NCBI GenBank assembly: GCA_041687335.1
Contig: JAWLCE010000001.1
Coordinates: forward strand, 62,001 to 126,000
Direction: 5' to 3'
DNA length: 64,000 nucleotides
DNA from: JAJFUE01 sp041687335
Lineage (GTDB): Bacteria; Sumerlaeota; Sumerlaeia; MVZB01
The position numbers and the translations under genes were made by a program. How positions within the stretch are numbered: position 1 is the stretch's first letter; each line of letters begins with the position of its first letter. The notes under the pieces are model-generated. The model was not told where the DNA came from, ran no database searches, and saw only the letters and a program-made list of their open reading frames with translations. Of this stretch, positions 35,288 to 44,201 are shown piece by piece.

Positions 35288-36283
35288 ATGCCGCACTCCC
35301 GCCCAGTCCGCCTCATCCGCAGCCAGTGGTTCTCGCTGACGCTGGTGGCGGCGTTCATCGTTTCCTGGCTGCTGCCGCAAGTCGGGGTGGCCGTCAATCG
35401 TGGCGGGCACGCGCAATATTGGGCGATTGTGGTCATCTTTCTGGTGTCGGGGCTGGTGCTGCCGACGCGGGAGGCGCTGGCGGGGCTGCTCAACTGGCGC
35501 GCCCATCTCTTCATCCAACTCTTCAGCTTCGTCCTGATCCCGCTGGTGGCCTGGCTGGTGCTCTGGCCGCTGCGCGGGCGGCTCGAGCCGGGCCTGCTGG
35601 CGGGTTTATACCTGCTGGCGGCGCTGCCGACGACGATCAGCTCGTGCGTGGTCTTCACCCAGTTGTCGGGCGGCAACACCGCCACCGCGCTGTTCAATGC
35701 CACGGCCGGTAACATGGCGGGGATCCTCGTGACCCCGGCGCTGTTGTTCCTGATGCTTGGCAACGCCGTCGAAGTCGATATCGATTCGCTGGAGATCGCC
35801 GCCCGGCTGGCGCGCCAGGTGATCCTGCCGTTCTTCATCGGTCAGGGAGTGCACCTTGCCAGCGGGGGGCGCACCGGACGGCGGCGCCGATTGGTGGCGA
35901 CCATCAACAGCCTGATGATCCTGCTGATTGTCTATACCGCCTTCAGCGAAATGTTCGCCGACCAATTGATGAGCGCCGCGCGGCTGGCCGATCCGTGGCT
36001 GGTGGGCCCGCTGGCGCTGCTGCTGCCGGCGCACCTGCTGATTGTCGGGGCGGCCGGAACCGGAGCGCGATTGCTGTGCTTCGGTCGCCCCGAGCGGATT
36101 GCGGTGCTCTTCACGGCCTCGCAAAAGACGCTTTCGCTGGGGCTGCCGCTGGCCAGCGCCACGCTGGGGTCGGACCCGCGGCTGCTGGGCCTGGCCATCC
36201 TGCCGATGCTCGTCCACCACCCGATCCAGCTCATCACCGCCGGCTTTCTGAAGGACTGGCTGGGGCGGCGGGGACGGCCATGA
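35288..36283 (+). CDS. SBF-like (bile acid:Na+ symporter family) transporter
   Basis: A 331-residue membrane protein with about nine or ten helices. 'GLYLLAALPTTISSCVVFTQ' followed by 'SGGNTATALFNATAGNMAGI' is the conserved crossover region of SBF/PF13593-type transporters, and 'FTASQKTLSLGLPLA' is the second. Substrate unknown; relatives include bile-acid, arsenite and metabolite carriers. I use ATG 35288; GTG 35249 would extend it by 13 residues. Its stop overlaps the next start by 4 bp (ATGA), so it is in an operon with the EEP-family gene. Confidence 0.87.
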   Translation: MPHSRPVRLIRSQWFSLTLVAAFIVSWLLPQVGVAVNRGGHAQYWAIVVIFLVSGLVLPTREALAGLLNWRAHLFIQLFSFVLIPLVAWLVLWPLRGRLEPGLLAGLYLLAALPTTISSCVVFTQLSGGNTATALFNATAGNMAGILVTPALLFLMLGNAVEVDIDSLEIAARLARQVILPFFIGQGVHLASGGRTGRRRRLVATINSLMILLIVYTAFSEMFADQLMSAARLADPWLVGPLALLLPAHLLIVGAAGTGARLLCFGRPERIAVLFTASQKTLSLGLPLASATLGSDPRLLGLAILPMLVHHPIQLITAGFLKDWLGRRGRP

Positions 36284-37323
36284 AGGCATCCGCCAGATGG
36301 ACCTTGTGGTGGACTCGGATCAGCTTTGCGGTGACACTTGGCCTGACACTGATTCTCATGATCGCATACCTTGCGATCAGTGACCGGACGGCATTGGGCG
36401 AATGGATCACGATCTGGCCACCACTGCTATGGTGCTTTGGTCTGATTCCGCTGGCCATTCTTTCACTGAACCGGCACGCGCCGAAATACTTCGCGTTCTC
36501 GTGCCTGGCGATTGTGGTTTTTCTTGCGACAACCACCGAATGGCGCTCGCTGGCGCGGAGGGACCCACCCCGGCTGGCGCGGTTCGAGGAACTGCGCCGC
36601 AGCGAATCCGCCCAGCCACCGCTCGCGCTCCGGGTCATCACGTGGAACATAGCCGGGGGCGCGGGCGGTCATGAACGGCTTCTGGGCCTGCTCGAACCCA
36701 TGGCCGCCGATCTCATGCTGTTCCAGGAATCGCCAGACCAAAATGAGCATCTTGCAGATCCCGGCACGTTCTTTTCAGATTGGACATGGCTCGATGATGG
36801 CGATTGCGCGCTGCTGTCGCGCCACCCGGCACGTCGCCTGCCCGCCCGCCGCGCCGGCCCGTGGTCGGCGCCGCAGTTGACGCTCATCGAGCTGCCTGGC
36901 GGGAAACGATTGCTGGTGGTCAACGTGCGGCTGATGCTGCCCTCACTTCGGCTGAACCTGTTTTCAGCCTCGGCGCGGGCACATCAGGCGAGTGAACACC
37001 GCGCGCGTATGCTGCAATTTGAGCAACTCGCGGATCTGATCGCTGAAGCGAGGGATGAACACCAGCCCGATGCGGTCATCCTCGCCGGTGATTTCAATAC
37101 TCCCGGCCGCATGTTTTCCCTGTCGCCCCTCTCGCACATTGGATTGAAGGATTGCTGGCCGGGGGCCGGCGTGGGGTGGGGGGCCACCATGACTGCCGAT
37201 TTTCCCGTTTCTCGGATCGACCAGTGCTGGACCAGCAGGGAGATCGAGGTTCTGCGCGCCCGGGTCATCCTTGGCGCCCCTTCCGATCACCGCGCATTGC
37301 TCGTTGACATGCTCGTGCCCTGA
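36280..37323 (+). CDS. Membrane-anchored endonuclease/exonuclease/phosphatase (EEP) family protein
   Basis: A 347-residue protein with three N-terminal hydrophobic segments (about 10-30, 42-60, 68-84) and an EEP fold from about residue 110: 'VITWNIAGGAGG' (first strand, Asn), 'LMLFQES' (metal-binding Glu), 'VILAGDFNTPG' (GDFN) and 'GAPSDHRALL' (SDH). All core catalytic motifs are intact. Likely a phosphoesterase facing the periplasm; the exact substrate (nucleic acid, lipid or sugar phosphate) is unknown. Base composition is a little lower in GC than its neighbours. Translationally coupled to the SBF transporter. Confidence 0.82.
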   Translation: MKASARWTLWWTRISFAVTLGLTLILMIAYLAISDRTALGEWITIWPPLLWCFGLIPLAILSLNRHAPKYFAFSCLAIVVFLATTTEWRSLARRDPPRLARFEELRRSESAQPPLALRVITWNIAGGAGGHERLLGLLEPMAADLMLFQESPDQNEHLADPGTFFSDWTWLDDGDCALLSRHPARRLPARRAGPWSAPQLTLIELPGGKRLLVVNVRLMLPSLRLNLFSASARAHQASEHRARMLQFEQLADLIAEARDEHQPDAVILAGDFNTPGRMFSLSPLSHIGLKDCWPGAGVGWGATMTADFPVSRIDQCWTSREIEVLRARVILGAPSDHRALLVDMLVP

Positions 37324-37382
37324 GGTTGCAGCTTCGCGGGCAACGGTTTATGATGCGGCGGATTCTGGCTCGGAGGTGGGTG

Positions 37383-38189
37383 ATGGCGGAGGTCAGGTGC
37401 GAGGTTCTGGTGGCGCGCAATCGCGATGCACGCTATGCCAAGCCATGCGAGGATTTTGTTTTTGCCGAGGCGGCCGCGGGGGTGTTTGTCGTCTGCGACG
37501 GCGCCACCCGGCTGAAGCCGCCCGACGCGCCCTATCCCGACCCGAGCCCGGCGGCGGCGGCGGCGCGCGCGTTTGCCGAGGCGGCCGGCGCGGAGCTGAT
37601 GGCCTCGGCCGGCATGCCCCGCCCGCCGCGCGAGCGACTCACCCGCGCCTTTGAGGCAGGCAGCCTGGCCGTCGCCACGCTGAACGGACGCCTGTTCCCC
37701 GTCATCGACTACGAGTATAAAGACTTCGCGACCACCGCCGCGCTAGCGGCAATCCTGGAAGATGACCGACTGCACCTGGCCTGGATCGCCGATTGCGCCT
37801 GCTATATCGGCCGCGGGGAGGAGCTGCGGCTGGTGACCAGCATCCAGACGGCCGTGATCGAGGCACACATCAGGGCGGTCGGCTATGAGCGGCGCAACAA
37901 GCTCGAGATCAGCCGCGACGTTCGCAACAACCCCAACCACCCGGCGTGCTTCGGCGGCATCACGGGCGAGCCGGCGGCCCTTGACTTTGTCGAATACGCC
38001 GAGCTCGATATCGCATGCGCGCGCCGCGTGCTGCTGGTGAGCGACGGCGTGCTCGAACTGCTCGACCGCCGCCCCGAGCTGGGCCTTACGCTCAGCCCCG
38101 CCGAGCTGGTGGCCCAGATGGAGCAGATCGAAAGAGCAGACGACATCCGCAGCGACGACAAGAGCATCGTCGCGCTCGATTTTGCATGA
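37383..38189 (+). CDS. PP2C-like protein phosphatase
   Basis: A 268-residue PPM-family Ser/Thr phosphatase-like protein. Metal-ligand motifs: 'CEDFVF' (Glu23/Asp24), 'VVCDGATR' (Asp39-Gly40), 'TTAALAAI' in the middle, 'LVSDGVLEL' and the C-terminal 'SDDKSIVAL' (DDxS). The first ligand motif is ED rather than the usual NED/RxD form but retains the acidic residue. 'ggaggtgggtg' precedes ATG 37383. It lies 5' of a convergent FliL-like gene and near two response-regulator genes, which suggests a signalling neighbourhood. Confidence 0.82.
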   Translation: MAEVRCEVLVARNRDARYAKPCEDFVFAEAAAGVFVVCDGATRLKPPDAPYPDPSPAAAAARAFAEAAGAELMASAGMPRPPRERLTRAFEAGSLAVATLNGRLFPVIDYEYKDFATTAALAAILEDDRLHLAWIADCACYIGRGEELRLVTSIQTAVIEAHIRAVGYERRNKLEISRDVRNNPNHPACFGGITGEPAALDFVEYAELDIACARRVLLVSDGVLELLDRRPELGLTLSPAELVAQMEQIERADDIRSDDKSIVALDFA

Positions 38190-38193
38190 TGGC

Positions 38194-38760
38194 TCAGCGG
38201 TTGGTGTGGACCAGGAAGTCGGTCAGGTAGAGCTGGCGGACGCGGGCGGTGGTCAGCCGGCGGTTGAACATGGCCAGCAGGTCCTGCTTGAGGCGGACCT
38301 TGCCAGCAGTGGTCAGCAGCGCGCGCCCCTGCTGGAGCGACAGGACATTTTCAACATCCTCGCGCAGCTGGGATTCCAGTTCGATGCACTCGGCGACGCC
38401 CGAGCTGTTGCCGAACTCCAGGCTCAGCGCCAGCTCGACCACCCAGCCGCGCTCGCGGCCGATGCCCGCCCGCAGCGGTCCCAGCGCAAAGCGGAAATCC
38501 TGCACATGGTGGAGCCCATAAAAAACCGTCAGGTCGAAACGGCCGTTGAGCGGCGGGCCCATGACATAGCCGCGCGTGTCGGCGGCAGGGGCGCCGTCGG
38601 CAGCTTCGGCCACTTCGCCCTCGGCATGGGCGGGGGCGGAGTCGGATGAGGGGTCAGGCGCCGGATCGGGCGCCGAGGCCGGCACGGGAGTCCACGCCGC
38701 CAGCGCGGCAAGCGCCGCCAGCCAGCATCTTGCGCATGCTGTCGGAAGTTTCGAGGCCAT
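38194..38760 (-). CDS. FliL-like exported protein
   Basis: A 188-residue protein with an N-terminal signal or anchor (to about 28), an Asp/Pro/Ala-rich linker (30-62), and a C-terminal domain resembling FliL: 'VVELALSLEFGNS', 'ECIELESQLREDVENVLSLQ', 'AGKVRLKQDLLAMFNRRL', 'VRQLYLTDFLVHTNR'. FliL is a stator-associated flagellar protein, but no flagellar gene occurs in the window and related domains act elsewhere. ATG 38760 has 'ggaggattgtgcta' upstream. Its stop is 4 bp from the PP2C stop (convergent). Confidence 0.65.
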   Translation of the reverse strand: MASKLPTACARCWLAALAALAAWTPVPASAPDPAPDPSSDSAPAHAEGEVAEAADGAPAADTRGYVMGPPLNGRFDLTVFYGLHHVQDFRFALGPLRAGIGRERGWVVELALSLEFGNSSGVAECIELESQLREDVENVLSLQQGRALLTTAGKVRLKQDLLAMFNRRLTTARVRQLYLTDFLVHTNR

Positions 38761-38956
38761 TAGCACAATCCTCCGGCGGCCACGCAGGCCCCACGGGGGA
38801 CTTATCGGCGCGACACGGCCCCCGCCTGAGCGGTGGCGAGCGGCGGAGATCGCATTTTACCCTGCGCAAAGATTCAAGCCGCCGACTGGACCAGACGATA
38901 AGTGAACCGTATCGGACGAGATCGGTTTCAATGCCATCGCCGGGGAGACTTTCAAG

Positions 38957-39139
38957 ATGCACGCACGCAACATCCGGCACATCATCATCCAGCGGTTTTC
39001 GGAGAAAGCCGCGCTCGAACATTCGACCCGTCCGCTGCTGATGGCCAATGATCCGCGACGCCCGGTGCGGCTGCGCCAGTTTTTTAAAATGGCCGAACAC
39101 CGCAAGCGCCAGATGCTTGAAAAAATGCTGATGGACTGA
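38957..39139 (+). CDS. Small basic protein coupled to response regulator
   Basis: A 60-residue Arg/His-rich protein ('HARNIRHIIIQRF', 'RRPVRLRQFFKMAEHRKRQM'). ATG 38957 follows 'ggggagactttcaag', and its stop TGA shares one base with the start of the REC gene (TGATG), a classic coupling arrangement. No family recognised; no membrane segment. It could be an adaptor or regulator of the downstream response regulators, but this rests only on its position. Confidence 0.6.
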   Translation: MHARNIRHIIIQRFSEKAALEHSTRPLLMANDPRRPVRLRQFFKMAEHRKRQMLEKMLMD

Positions 39140-39918
39140 TGCCCATGCCCGACCGGCCCATACGTATCCTGGCCGTGGATGACGACGCCATGCTGTTGGC
39201 GGTGCTGGAGGCGGGCCTGCGCCTGCGCGAGGATTGCCAGGTCACCGCCCTGACGCGGCCGGCCGCCGCGCTGGCCGAGATGGAGCATGACGCGTTTGAC
39301 CTGCTGGTGACCGACTATGCACTGGGCGACCCCAACCATAACGGGCTGGACCTCATGCGCGCGGCGCACGCGCGGCCGCACCGGCCGCTGGTCATCATCA
39401 TCACGGCCTTCGCGACGCTGGAGATCACGCTGGAGGCGATCAACCAGGGAGCCTACGACTTCCTGACCAAGCCGTTCCAGCTCGAGGAGCTGCAACTGGT
39501 GGTGCGCAACGCGACCAACCAGATCCGGCTGACGCGCGCAAACCAGGAGCTGCGCGCCCAGCTTGGCGCGCTCGCTGAAACCCTGCTCGAGATGGAGGCG
39601 CGCCAGCACGAGCTGCTCGACAAGCTGCGCCAACTCGAGGAAAACCACGGCGGCGGGCTGCACACCCCACTCTCGCCGGAGGCGCAGTCGCTCAACGGGG
39701 CCCCGGTCCATGGCGTGCGGCGTCGCCAAGTGCTCGAGCGGATCACCGGTTATGCCCGGATGACCGAGACCCTGCTCGAACAGGTGCACCGCGAGCAGGA
39801 GCGGATCCAGGCGCTTCGGCAGAAGGGTCTGCTGGGCGAGGATGAATATCGAAAGATGATGGCGGCGCATGACGTACCGCCATCCGAGCAGCCCAAATCG
39901 GCCGATCCGTCGGCATAA
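39139..39918 (+). CDS. Response regulator: REC domain plus coiled coil
   Basis: A 259-residue protein. The N-terminal receiver domain has acidic 'VDDD' (13-16), phospho-acceptor Asp59 in 'DLLVTDYALGD', Thr in 'IIITAF' and Lys in 'LTKPFQ'. From about 130 the protein becomes a long Leu/Gln/Glu-rich coiled coil without a recognisable DNA-binding or enzymatic output, so it is likely a protein-protein switch. It ends 11 bp before the REC-GAF-HD-GYP gene and is coupled upstream to a 60-residue protein. No histidine kinase is adjacent. Confidence 0.88.
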   Translation: MPMPDRPIRILAVDDDAMLLAVLEAGLRLREDCQVTALTRPAAALAEMEHDAFDLLVTDYALGDPNHNGLDLMRAAHARPHRPLVIIITAFATLEITLEAINQGAYDFLTKPFQLEELQLVVRNATNQIRLTRANQELRAQLGALAETLLEMEARQHELLDKLRQLEENHGGGLHTPLSPEAQSLNGAPVHGVRRRQVLERITGYARMTETLLEQVHREQERIQALRQKGLLGEDEYRKMMAAHDVPPSEQPKSADPSA

Positions 39919-39929
39919 GGGATATCGCC

Positions 39930-41519
39930 GTGGCCATCGCAACCGTAAAAACCCATTGGAAAGGCACGATCCTGATCGTCGACGACGACTTGGATGTCTG
40001 TGGGATCGTGAGCGACCTGCTGGAGGCGGAAGGCTACGAATGCGACCGCGCGGGCAGCAGCGGCGAGGCACTGGGGCGGCTCGCCCGCCGGCCCTACGAC
40101 CTGGTCATCACCGACATGTGCCTGGCCAATTCGACGCTCTCGGGGCTGGACCTGATCGAGGTGGTTGCGCGCGCCGACGAGACGATTCCGATCATGATGA
40201 TGACGGCCTTCCCCTCGATCCTGCACGCGGTGGACGCGATGCGGCGGGGGGCGATCGATTTTCTCAGCAAGCCGTTCGACCGCGAGATCCTGCTCCATCA
40301 GGTCCGCAAGGCGCTCCAGGAACGCCGGCTGCGGATCGAGAACAAGCGGCTGCAAGCCGAGATGAACAAGGCGGCGGTGATCGAGAAGCTCAACCGCGAG
40401 CTCAACCGCCGCATCTCGGAACTGACACGGCTCTACGCGATCAGCGAGGGGCTCAACGAATTTCTCGACACCGACGCCCTCTTCGAGCGCATTGCCTACC
40501 TTTCGATGGAAGTCACCGGCGCCAAGCGCATCTCGGTGATGGTGCTCGACCGCACGCGCAGCTACCTGCAAATCCGGGCGGCCATCGGGCTGCCGCGCGA
40601 GGTGATGCAGTCCACGATTACGCCGGTGGGTGAGGGCATCGCCGGGCAGGTGGTCGAGACCGGCAAGGCGATGCGGATCACCGAACAGGTGCTCGAGGTC
40701 GACACACGCCTCGACGGGCAGGATGACCGCTATCGCACGCGCTCATGGATGACGCTGCCCTTGCGGGTGGGCCAGGAAATCTTCGGCGTCATCAACCTGA
40801 CCGACAAGCTGGACGGGGTCAACTTCACCCGGGAGGACGAGCAGATCATGCTGACACTCGTGGAGAAGGCAGGCATCAAGCTCGAAAACCAGGCGCTCTA
40901 CGAGGGCATCTACTCCAACCTGATCGACACGCTCAACTCGCTGGTGACGACGATCGAGGCCAAGGATTTCTACACCCGCGAGCACAGCCAGCGGGTGACC
41001 GATTACGCGATCGCGCTGGGGCACCTGCTCGAGTTGAGCGAGGGCGACATCGAGATGCTCAGCTTTGCGGGCATGCTCCACGACATTGGCAAGATCGGCG
41101 TCCACGACGAGATTTTGACCAAGCCCGGCCGGCTGAGCGACGAGGAATACACGATGATCAAGCAGCACCCGATCATCGGGGAACGGATTGTGATGCCGCT
41201 GGGCCTGGTCAGCGAGGAACGGGCGATCATCCGTTGCCATCATGAGCGCTTCGACGGGAGCGGATATCCCGACGGGCTCGCCGGCGAGCAAATCCCGCTG
41301 CTGGCCCGCGTGGTCGCCGTCGCCGATGCCTTCGACGCCATGACCACCACCCGCTCCTATCGCAAGGCGCTGCCGGTGACCGTGGCGCTCGAGGAGATGC
41401 GCCGCTGCATGGGGACGCAGTTTGACCCGCGCGTCGTCACCGCCTGGTGCGAGGGGGTGGAGCGCGGCAGCATCAACCTGCCGGGCTTCCTCGTGCGCGA
41501 GTCCAACCTGGCCGGCTGA
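39930..41519 (+). CDS. Response regulator REC-GAF-HD-GYP (c-di-GMP phosphodiesterase-like)
   Basis: A 529-residue protein. REC domain (1-125) with Asp62 as acceptor in 'LVITDMCLANS' and 'LSKPFDRE'; a helical linker; GAF domain about 150-330 ('VGEGIAGQVVETG', 'GVINLTDKL'); then HD-GYP from about 340 with 'HDIGKIG' (His384, Asp385) and 'HHERFDGSGYPDGL' (GYP about 445). All metal-binding and GYP residues are present, so hydrolysis of c-di-GMP is expected, gated by phosphorylation and a GAF ligand. Start GTG 39930 follows 'aagggatatcgcc'. Confidence 0.95.
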   Translation: MAIATVKTHWKGTILIVDDDLDVCGIVSDLLEAEGYECDRAGSSGEALGRLARRPYDLVITDMCLANSTLSGLDLIEVVARADETIPIMMMTAFPSILHAVDAMRRGAIDFLSKPFDREILLHQVRKALQERRLRIENKRLQAEMNKAAVIEKLNRELNRRISELTRLYAISEGLNEFLDTDALFERIAYLSMEVTGAKRISVMVLDRTRSYLQIRAAIGLPREVMQSTITPVGEGIAGQVVETGKAMRITEQVLEVDTRLDGQDDRYRTRSWMTLPLRVGQEIFGVINLTDKLDGVNFTREDEQIMLTLVEKAGIKLENQALYEGIYSNLIDTLNSLVTTIEAKDFYTREHSQRVTDYAIALGHLLELSEGDIEMLSFAGMLHDIGKIGVHDEILTKPGRLSDEEYTMIKQHPIIGERIVMPLGLVSEERAIIRCHHERFDGSGYPDGLAGEQIPLLARVVAVADAFDAMTTTRSYRKALPVTVALEEMRRCMGTQFDPRVVTAWCEGVERGSINLPGFLVRESNLAG

Positions 41520-41535
41520 CGCCGCCGCCGATTGC

Positions 41536-42120
41536 TCAAAGAAAACTCAAAATCGTGTAGACCGGAGCATAAATCAGCTTCTTGCGCACGCGGTCGGCCA
41601 GCCAGTAAAGTCGCGGGCGCGCCGGCCGGCGCGAAGCGGTCGGCCGGATGTGGCAGGCCCAGCTCAGCCGGGTGCCCGGGCGATCCAGCAGCTCATAGCC
41701 ACGGCTGCGATTGATGCCGATCGCCATCTGGTTGTCGCGATCGCAAGCCATCTCCATCCGGCGGAGGCCCCATGCGGCGGTGCGTTGCTCCGCATCCTGA
41801 ATCAGCGCCCGACCGATACCACGCCCTTGATGCCGTGGGTCGACCGCGATCATTTGCAACCAACTGGCGTCGGGGGCGGAGGGGCAATCGGGCATGTCGG
41901 GGTTGAGCAGGATATGGAATCCCACCACCTGGCCCTCGAGGCGGGCGACGTAGGTCGCATTCAGGTATTGGCGCAGCGAGTAGGAGATCAGATCCAGATC
42001 AGGAAGCTTGGCCTGACGCCAGATGCGCGCCAGGGCGGGCCAGTCGCGCATGCGGCCGGAATCGATCCGCACATCCCCGCCGGGCGCGGTCGCGGGTTGG
42101 TCTGCATGCCGTTCGTCCAT
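41536..42120 (-). CDS. GNAT-family N-acetyltransferase
   Basis: A 194-residue protein with a GNAT fold: strand 'YVARLEGQVVGFHILL', then 'LQMIAVDPRHQGRGIGRALI' carrying the acetyl-CoA pyrophosphate-binding Q-x-x-G-x-G motif. A basic C-terminal tail of about 40 residues ('RRPARPRLYWLADRVRKKL') follows. Substrate unknown. ATG 42120 has 'gggagttttgctg' upstream. Divergent from the FemAB-like gene. Confidence 0.85.
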   Translation of the reverse strand: MDERHADQPATAPGGDVRIDSGRMRDWPALARIWRQAKLPDLDLISYSLRQYLNATYVARLEGQVVGFHILLNPDMPDCPSAPDASWLQMIAVDPRHQGRGIGRALIQDAEQRTAAWGLRRMEMACDRDNQMAIGINRSRGYELLDRPGTRLSWACHIRPTASRRPARPRLYWLADRVRKKLIYAPVYTILSFL

Positions 42121-42208
42121 CAGCAAAACTCCCTAAATATTGCATGAGCCATGCCTAAACCTTATATTATATGCGTCGAAGGCAAGGGTCAATCCTGAGG
42201 ATTCAATC

Positions 42209-43372
42209 ATGAATTTCCGATTTTTGCCGCTGGATGCCGTGACACGGCCACAATGGGATCAGTTTACCCGCGCCCACCCCGAGGCCTGGGTCGGCCACCA
42301 GTTGGCGGCGTTGGAACTGGATGAGCTGCTCGGCCGGCGTTCGCTCGCGCACTTGGTGCTCGACGAGCGCGACCAGGTTGCCGCCGTCTCTCCGGTCACG
42401 CTGTCGCAGCAGCGCGTGGCGCGGCTGTTCAGCGTGCGCCAGCTCGATACGGGCGACTCTCTGCGCGGGGGACCGCTGCTGGCGGCCGGGATGGCGCCCA
42501 AGCCGCGCCGCGAGTTCTGGCAGGCCTGGAATACGCACATCCGCGAGCTGGCCGCGCGCGAAGGGGCGGATCGGGTGCAGGTCAATTTTCCGCACCTGCT
42601 CGGCGAACGCCACGTCAGCGAGGCCCATGAATATCATCCGCTGCTCGATCATGGTTTCGAGCAGGCGCCCGCCCTGACGATGCTCATTGACCTGGCCGCC
42701 GCCGGCGAGGACCTGCTGCCGGGGTTCGACCCCAAGTGCCGCAATAAAATCCGGCGCGCCCAGGCCGCCGGCGCGGAGGTCGTGCCAGTGGAAACGCGCG
42801 AGCATTTCCTCGAGTTCGACGCCATGCAGCGGAGCATGTATGAGGATGAGGGACTGGCCCCCTGCCCGCGCCCAATGATCGAGCTGCTCTGGGACCGCTT
42901 CATTTCGCAGGGTCTGGCGCGGGCGATGGCGGTGCGCCACGAGGGCCGGTTCGCCTGCATCGGGATCTGGGCGATCGGCCCCAGCTCCGGCTACAACTGG
43001 TTTACCTTCACCCAGCGCCCGCGCCCGCTGGCCGGGGCGACCAACCTGCTGGTCTACCACTTCCTGCTCTGGCTGCGCGCCAACGGCCGCCGCTATGCCG
43101 AGATCGGGTCCATGGAGTTCGGCGATCCGCGCCAGCAGGCGATCGCGGAGTTCAAGCGCAGCTTTGGCGGGCGCGTCTGGCCGGCGATGAACGCGCGGCT
43201 GGAGCTGAGCCCGATCAAGCGCTCGCTGATCGAGCTGACCCAGGCGCTGGCCGCGCGCCGCCGCGCCGGTCGCCGGGCCGCCCCCGCGCCGCCGCCGGCG
43301 GAACCTCCGAACGAGCCATCCACCAAACCCTCGCACAAGGAAGCCCCCGCGACCACTGCGACCCACGGCTGA
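42209..43372 (+). CDS. FemAB-like GNAT acyltransferase
   Basis: A 387-residue protein with two GNAT-like halves, as in FemAB/BioF2-type proteins: 'AWVGHQLAALELDELLGRRS' near the start, 'GFDPKCRNKIRRAQAAGAEV' (conserved NKIRRAxxxG) and 'NLLVYHFLLWLRANG ... YAEIGSMEF' in the second half. Relatives aminoacylate peptidoglycan precursors or work in exopolysaccharide synthesis. The C-terminal 40 residues are low-complexity Ala/Pro/Arg. ATG 42209 follows 'ctgaggattcaatc'. Confidence 0.82.
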   Translation: MNFRFLPLDAVTRPQWDQFTRAHPEAWVGHQLAALELDELLGRRSLAHLVLDERDQVAAVSPVTLSQQRVARLFSVRQLDTGDSLRGGPLLAAGMAPKPRREFWQAWNTHIRELAAREGADRVQVNFPHLLGERHVSEAHEYHPLLDHGFEQAPALTMLIDLAAAGEDLLPGFDPKCRNKIRRAQAAGAEVVPVETREHFLEFDAMQRSMYEDEGLAPCPRPMIELLWDRFISQGLARAMAVRHEGRFACIGIWAIGPSSGYNWFTFTQRPRPLAGATNLLVYHFLLWLRANGRRYAEIGSMEFGDPRQQAIAEFKRSFGGRVWPAMNARLELSPIKRSLIELTQALAARRRAGRRAAPAPPPAEPPNEPSTKPSHKEAPATTATHG

Positions 43373-43382
43373 GGCGAGCCAG

Positions 43383-44066
43383 TCAGCGGTTGAGCGCGTG
43401 ATGAATGTGGATTGCAAGAGCGGGGCCGACGCCGGCGACCTCGGCGAGCTCGGCGATGGGGGCCACCTTGATCCGCTGTAGTGAACCGAACTTGTCGAGC
43501 AGCGCGGCGGCCTTGCGCCCGCCGACCCCTTCGATACGCCGCAGCGCCGCCAGTTGCAAATTATGCGGATCACTCGCCCGGCCAGGGCGCCGTGGAGCCA
43601 CAGGGGGGGCGGCCGCGGGTCGTGCCGAGGGGCGATAGGCCAGCGCCGCGACCGGCTGAGCCTCCGCCCGGCGCACTAAATCGACGATCCATTGGGCACT
43701 GTGCTCGGCATCGCGCGTGCGGATGAGCGCCAGGCGCCAGTCCAGTTGGATCGAAAGCATCGCCTGGCGCACCTTTCCGGGGTCCATACCGCCGAGCACG
43801 TGCTGATTGAACGGGCCCTCCACGAAGACCAGCGCCCGACCGGCACCGATCCGCGCCAGCCGGTCTAGCTGGTCATCGAGCCGGCGCTCGAGCAGCGAGG
43901 CGATGAAATCGGGGGCGGTCTTGCGCTCGATCAGATAAGCATCGCCGATGGCGATATCGCCCAGCTCAAGCCGCGCCACCGCCGGCGGCCGGCCGAGTTG
44001 ACGCGCCAGCGCCGTCGCCAGCGCATCCCCCCGCTCCCGGTCGTCGATCACGATTCCAATAGTCAT
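43383..44066 (-). CDS. ERCC4/XPF-type nuclease with helix-hairpin-helix
   Basis: A 227-residue protein combining an XPF-family nuclease core ('VIDDRERGDALATA' at 6-19, 'GDIAIGDAYLIERKTAPDFI' with the ERKxxxD active site at 47-53) with a C-terminal tandem helix-hairpin-helix ('IEGVGGRKAAALLDKFGSL', 'AEVAGVGPALAIHIHHAL'). This is the compact architecture of archaeal short XPF/Mus81-like structure-specific endonucleases, with no helicase domain. Active-site residues are intact. Likely acts on branched DNA; partner unknown. ATG 44066 is chosen as it directly precedes the first strand. Confidence 0.83.
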   Translation of the reverse strand: MTIGIVIDDRERGDALATALARQLGRPPAVARLELGDIAIGDAYLIERKTAPDFIASLLERRLDDQLDRLARIGAGRALVFVEGPFNQHVLGGMDPGKVRQAMLSIQLDWRLALIRTRDAEHSAQWIVDLVRRAEAQPVAALAYRPSARPAAAPPVAPRRPGRASDPHNLQLAALRRIEGVGGRKAAALLDKFGSLQRIKVAPIAELAEVAGVGPALAIHIHHALNR

Positions 44067-44201
44067 GAGTTCAATCCCACTGGCACCGATTGTCCAGTTT
44101 TCCCCATGCACTGCAATGGAAACCGGCGCGGCGGGGCGATGAAAAATGCGCCGGATGGTTGCTGGCCACCCGGCGCCGATGTTCAGAATTGTGATCCCAC
44201 C

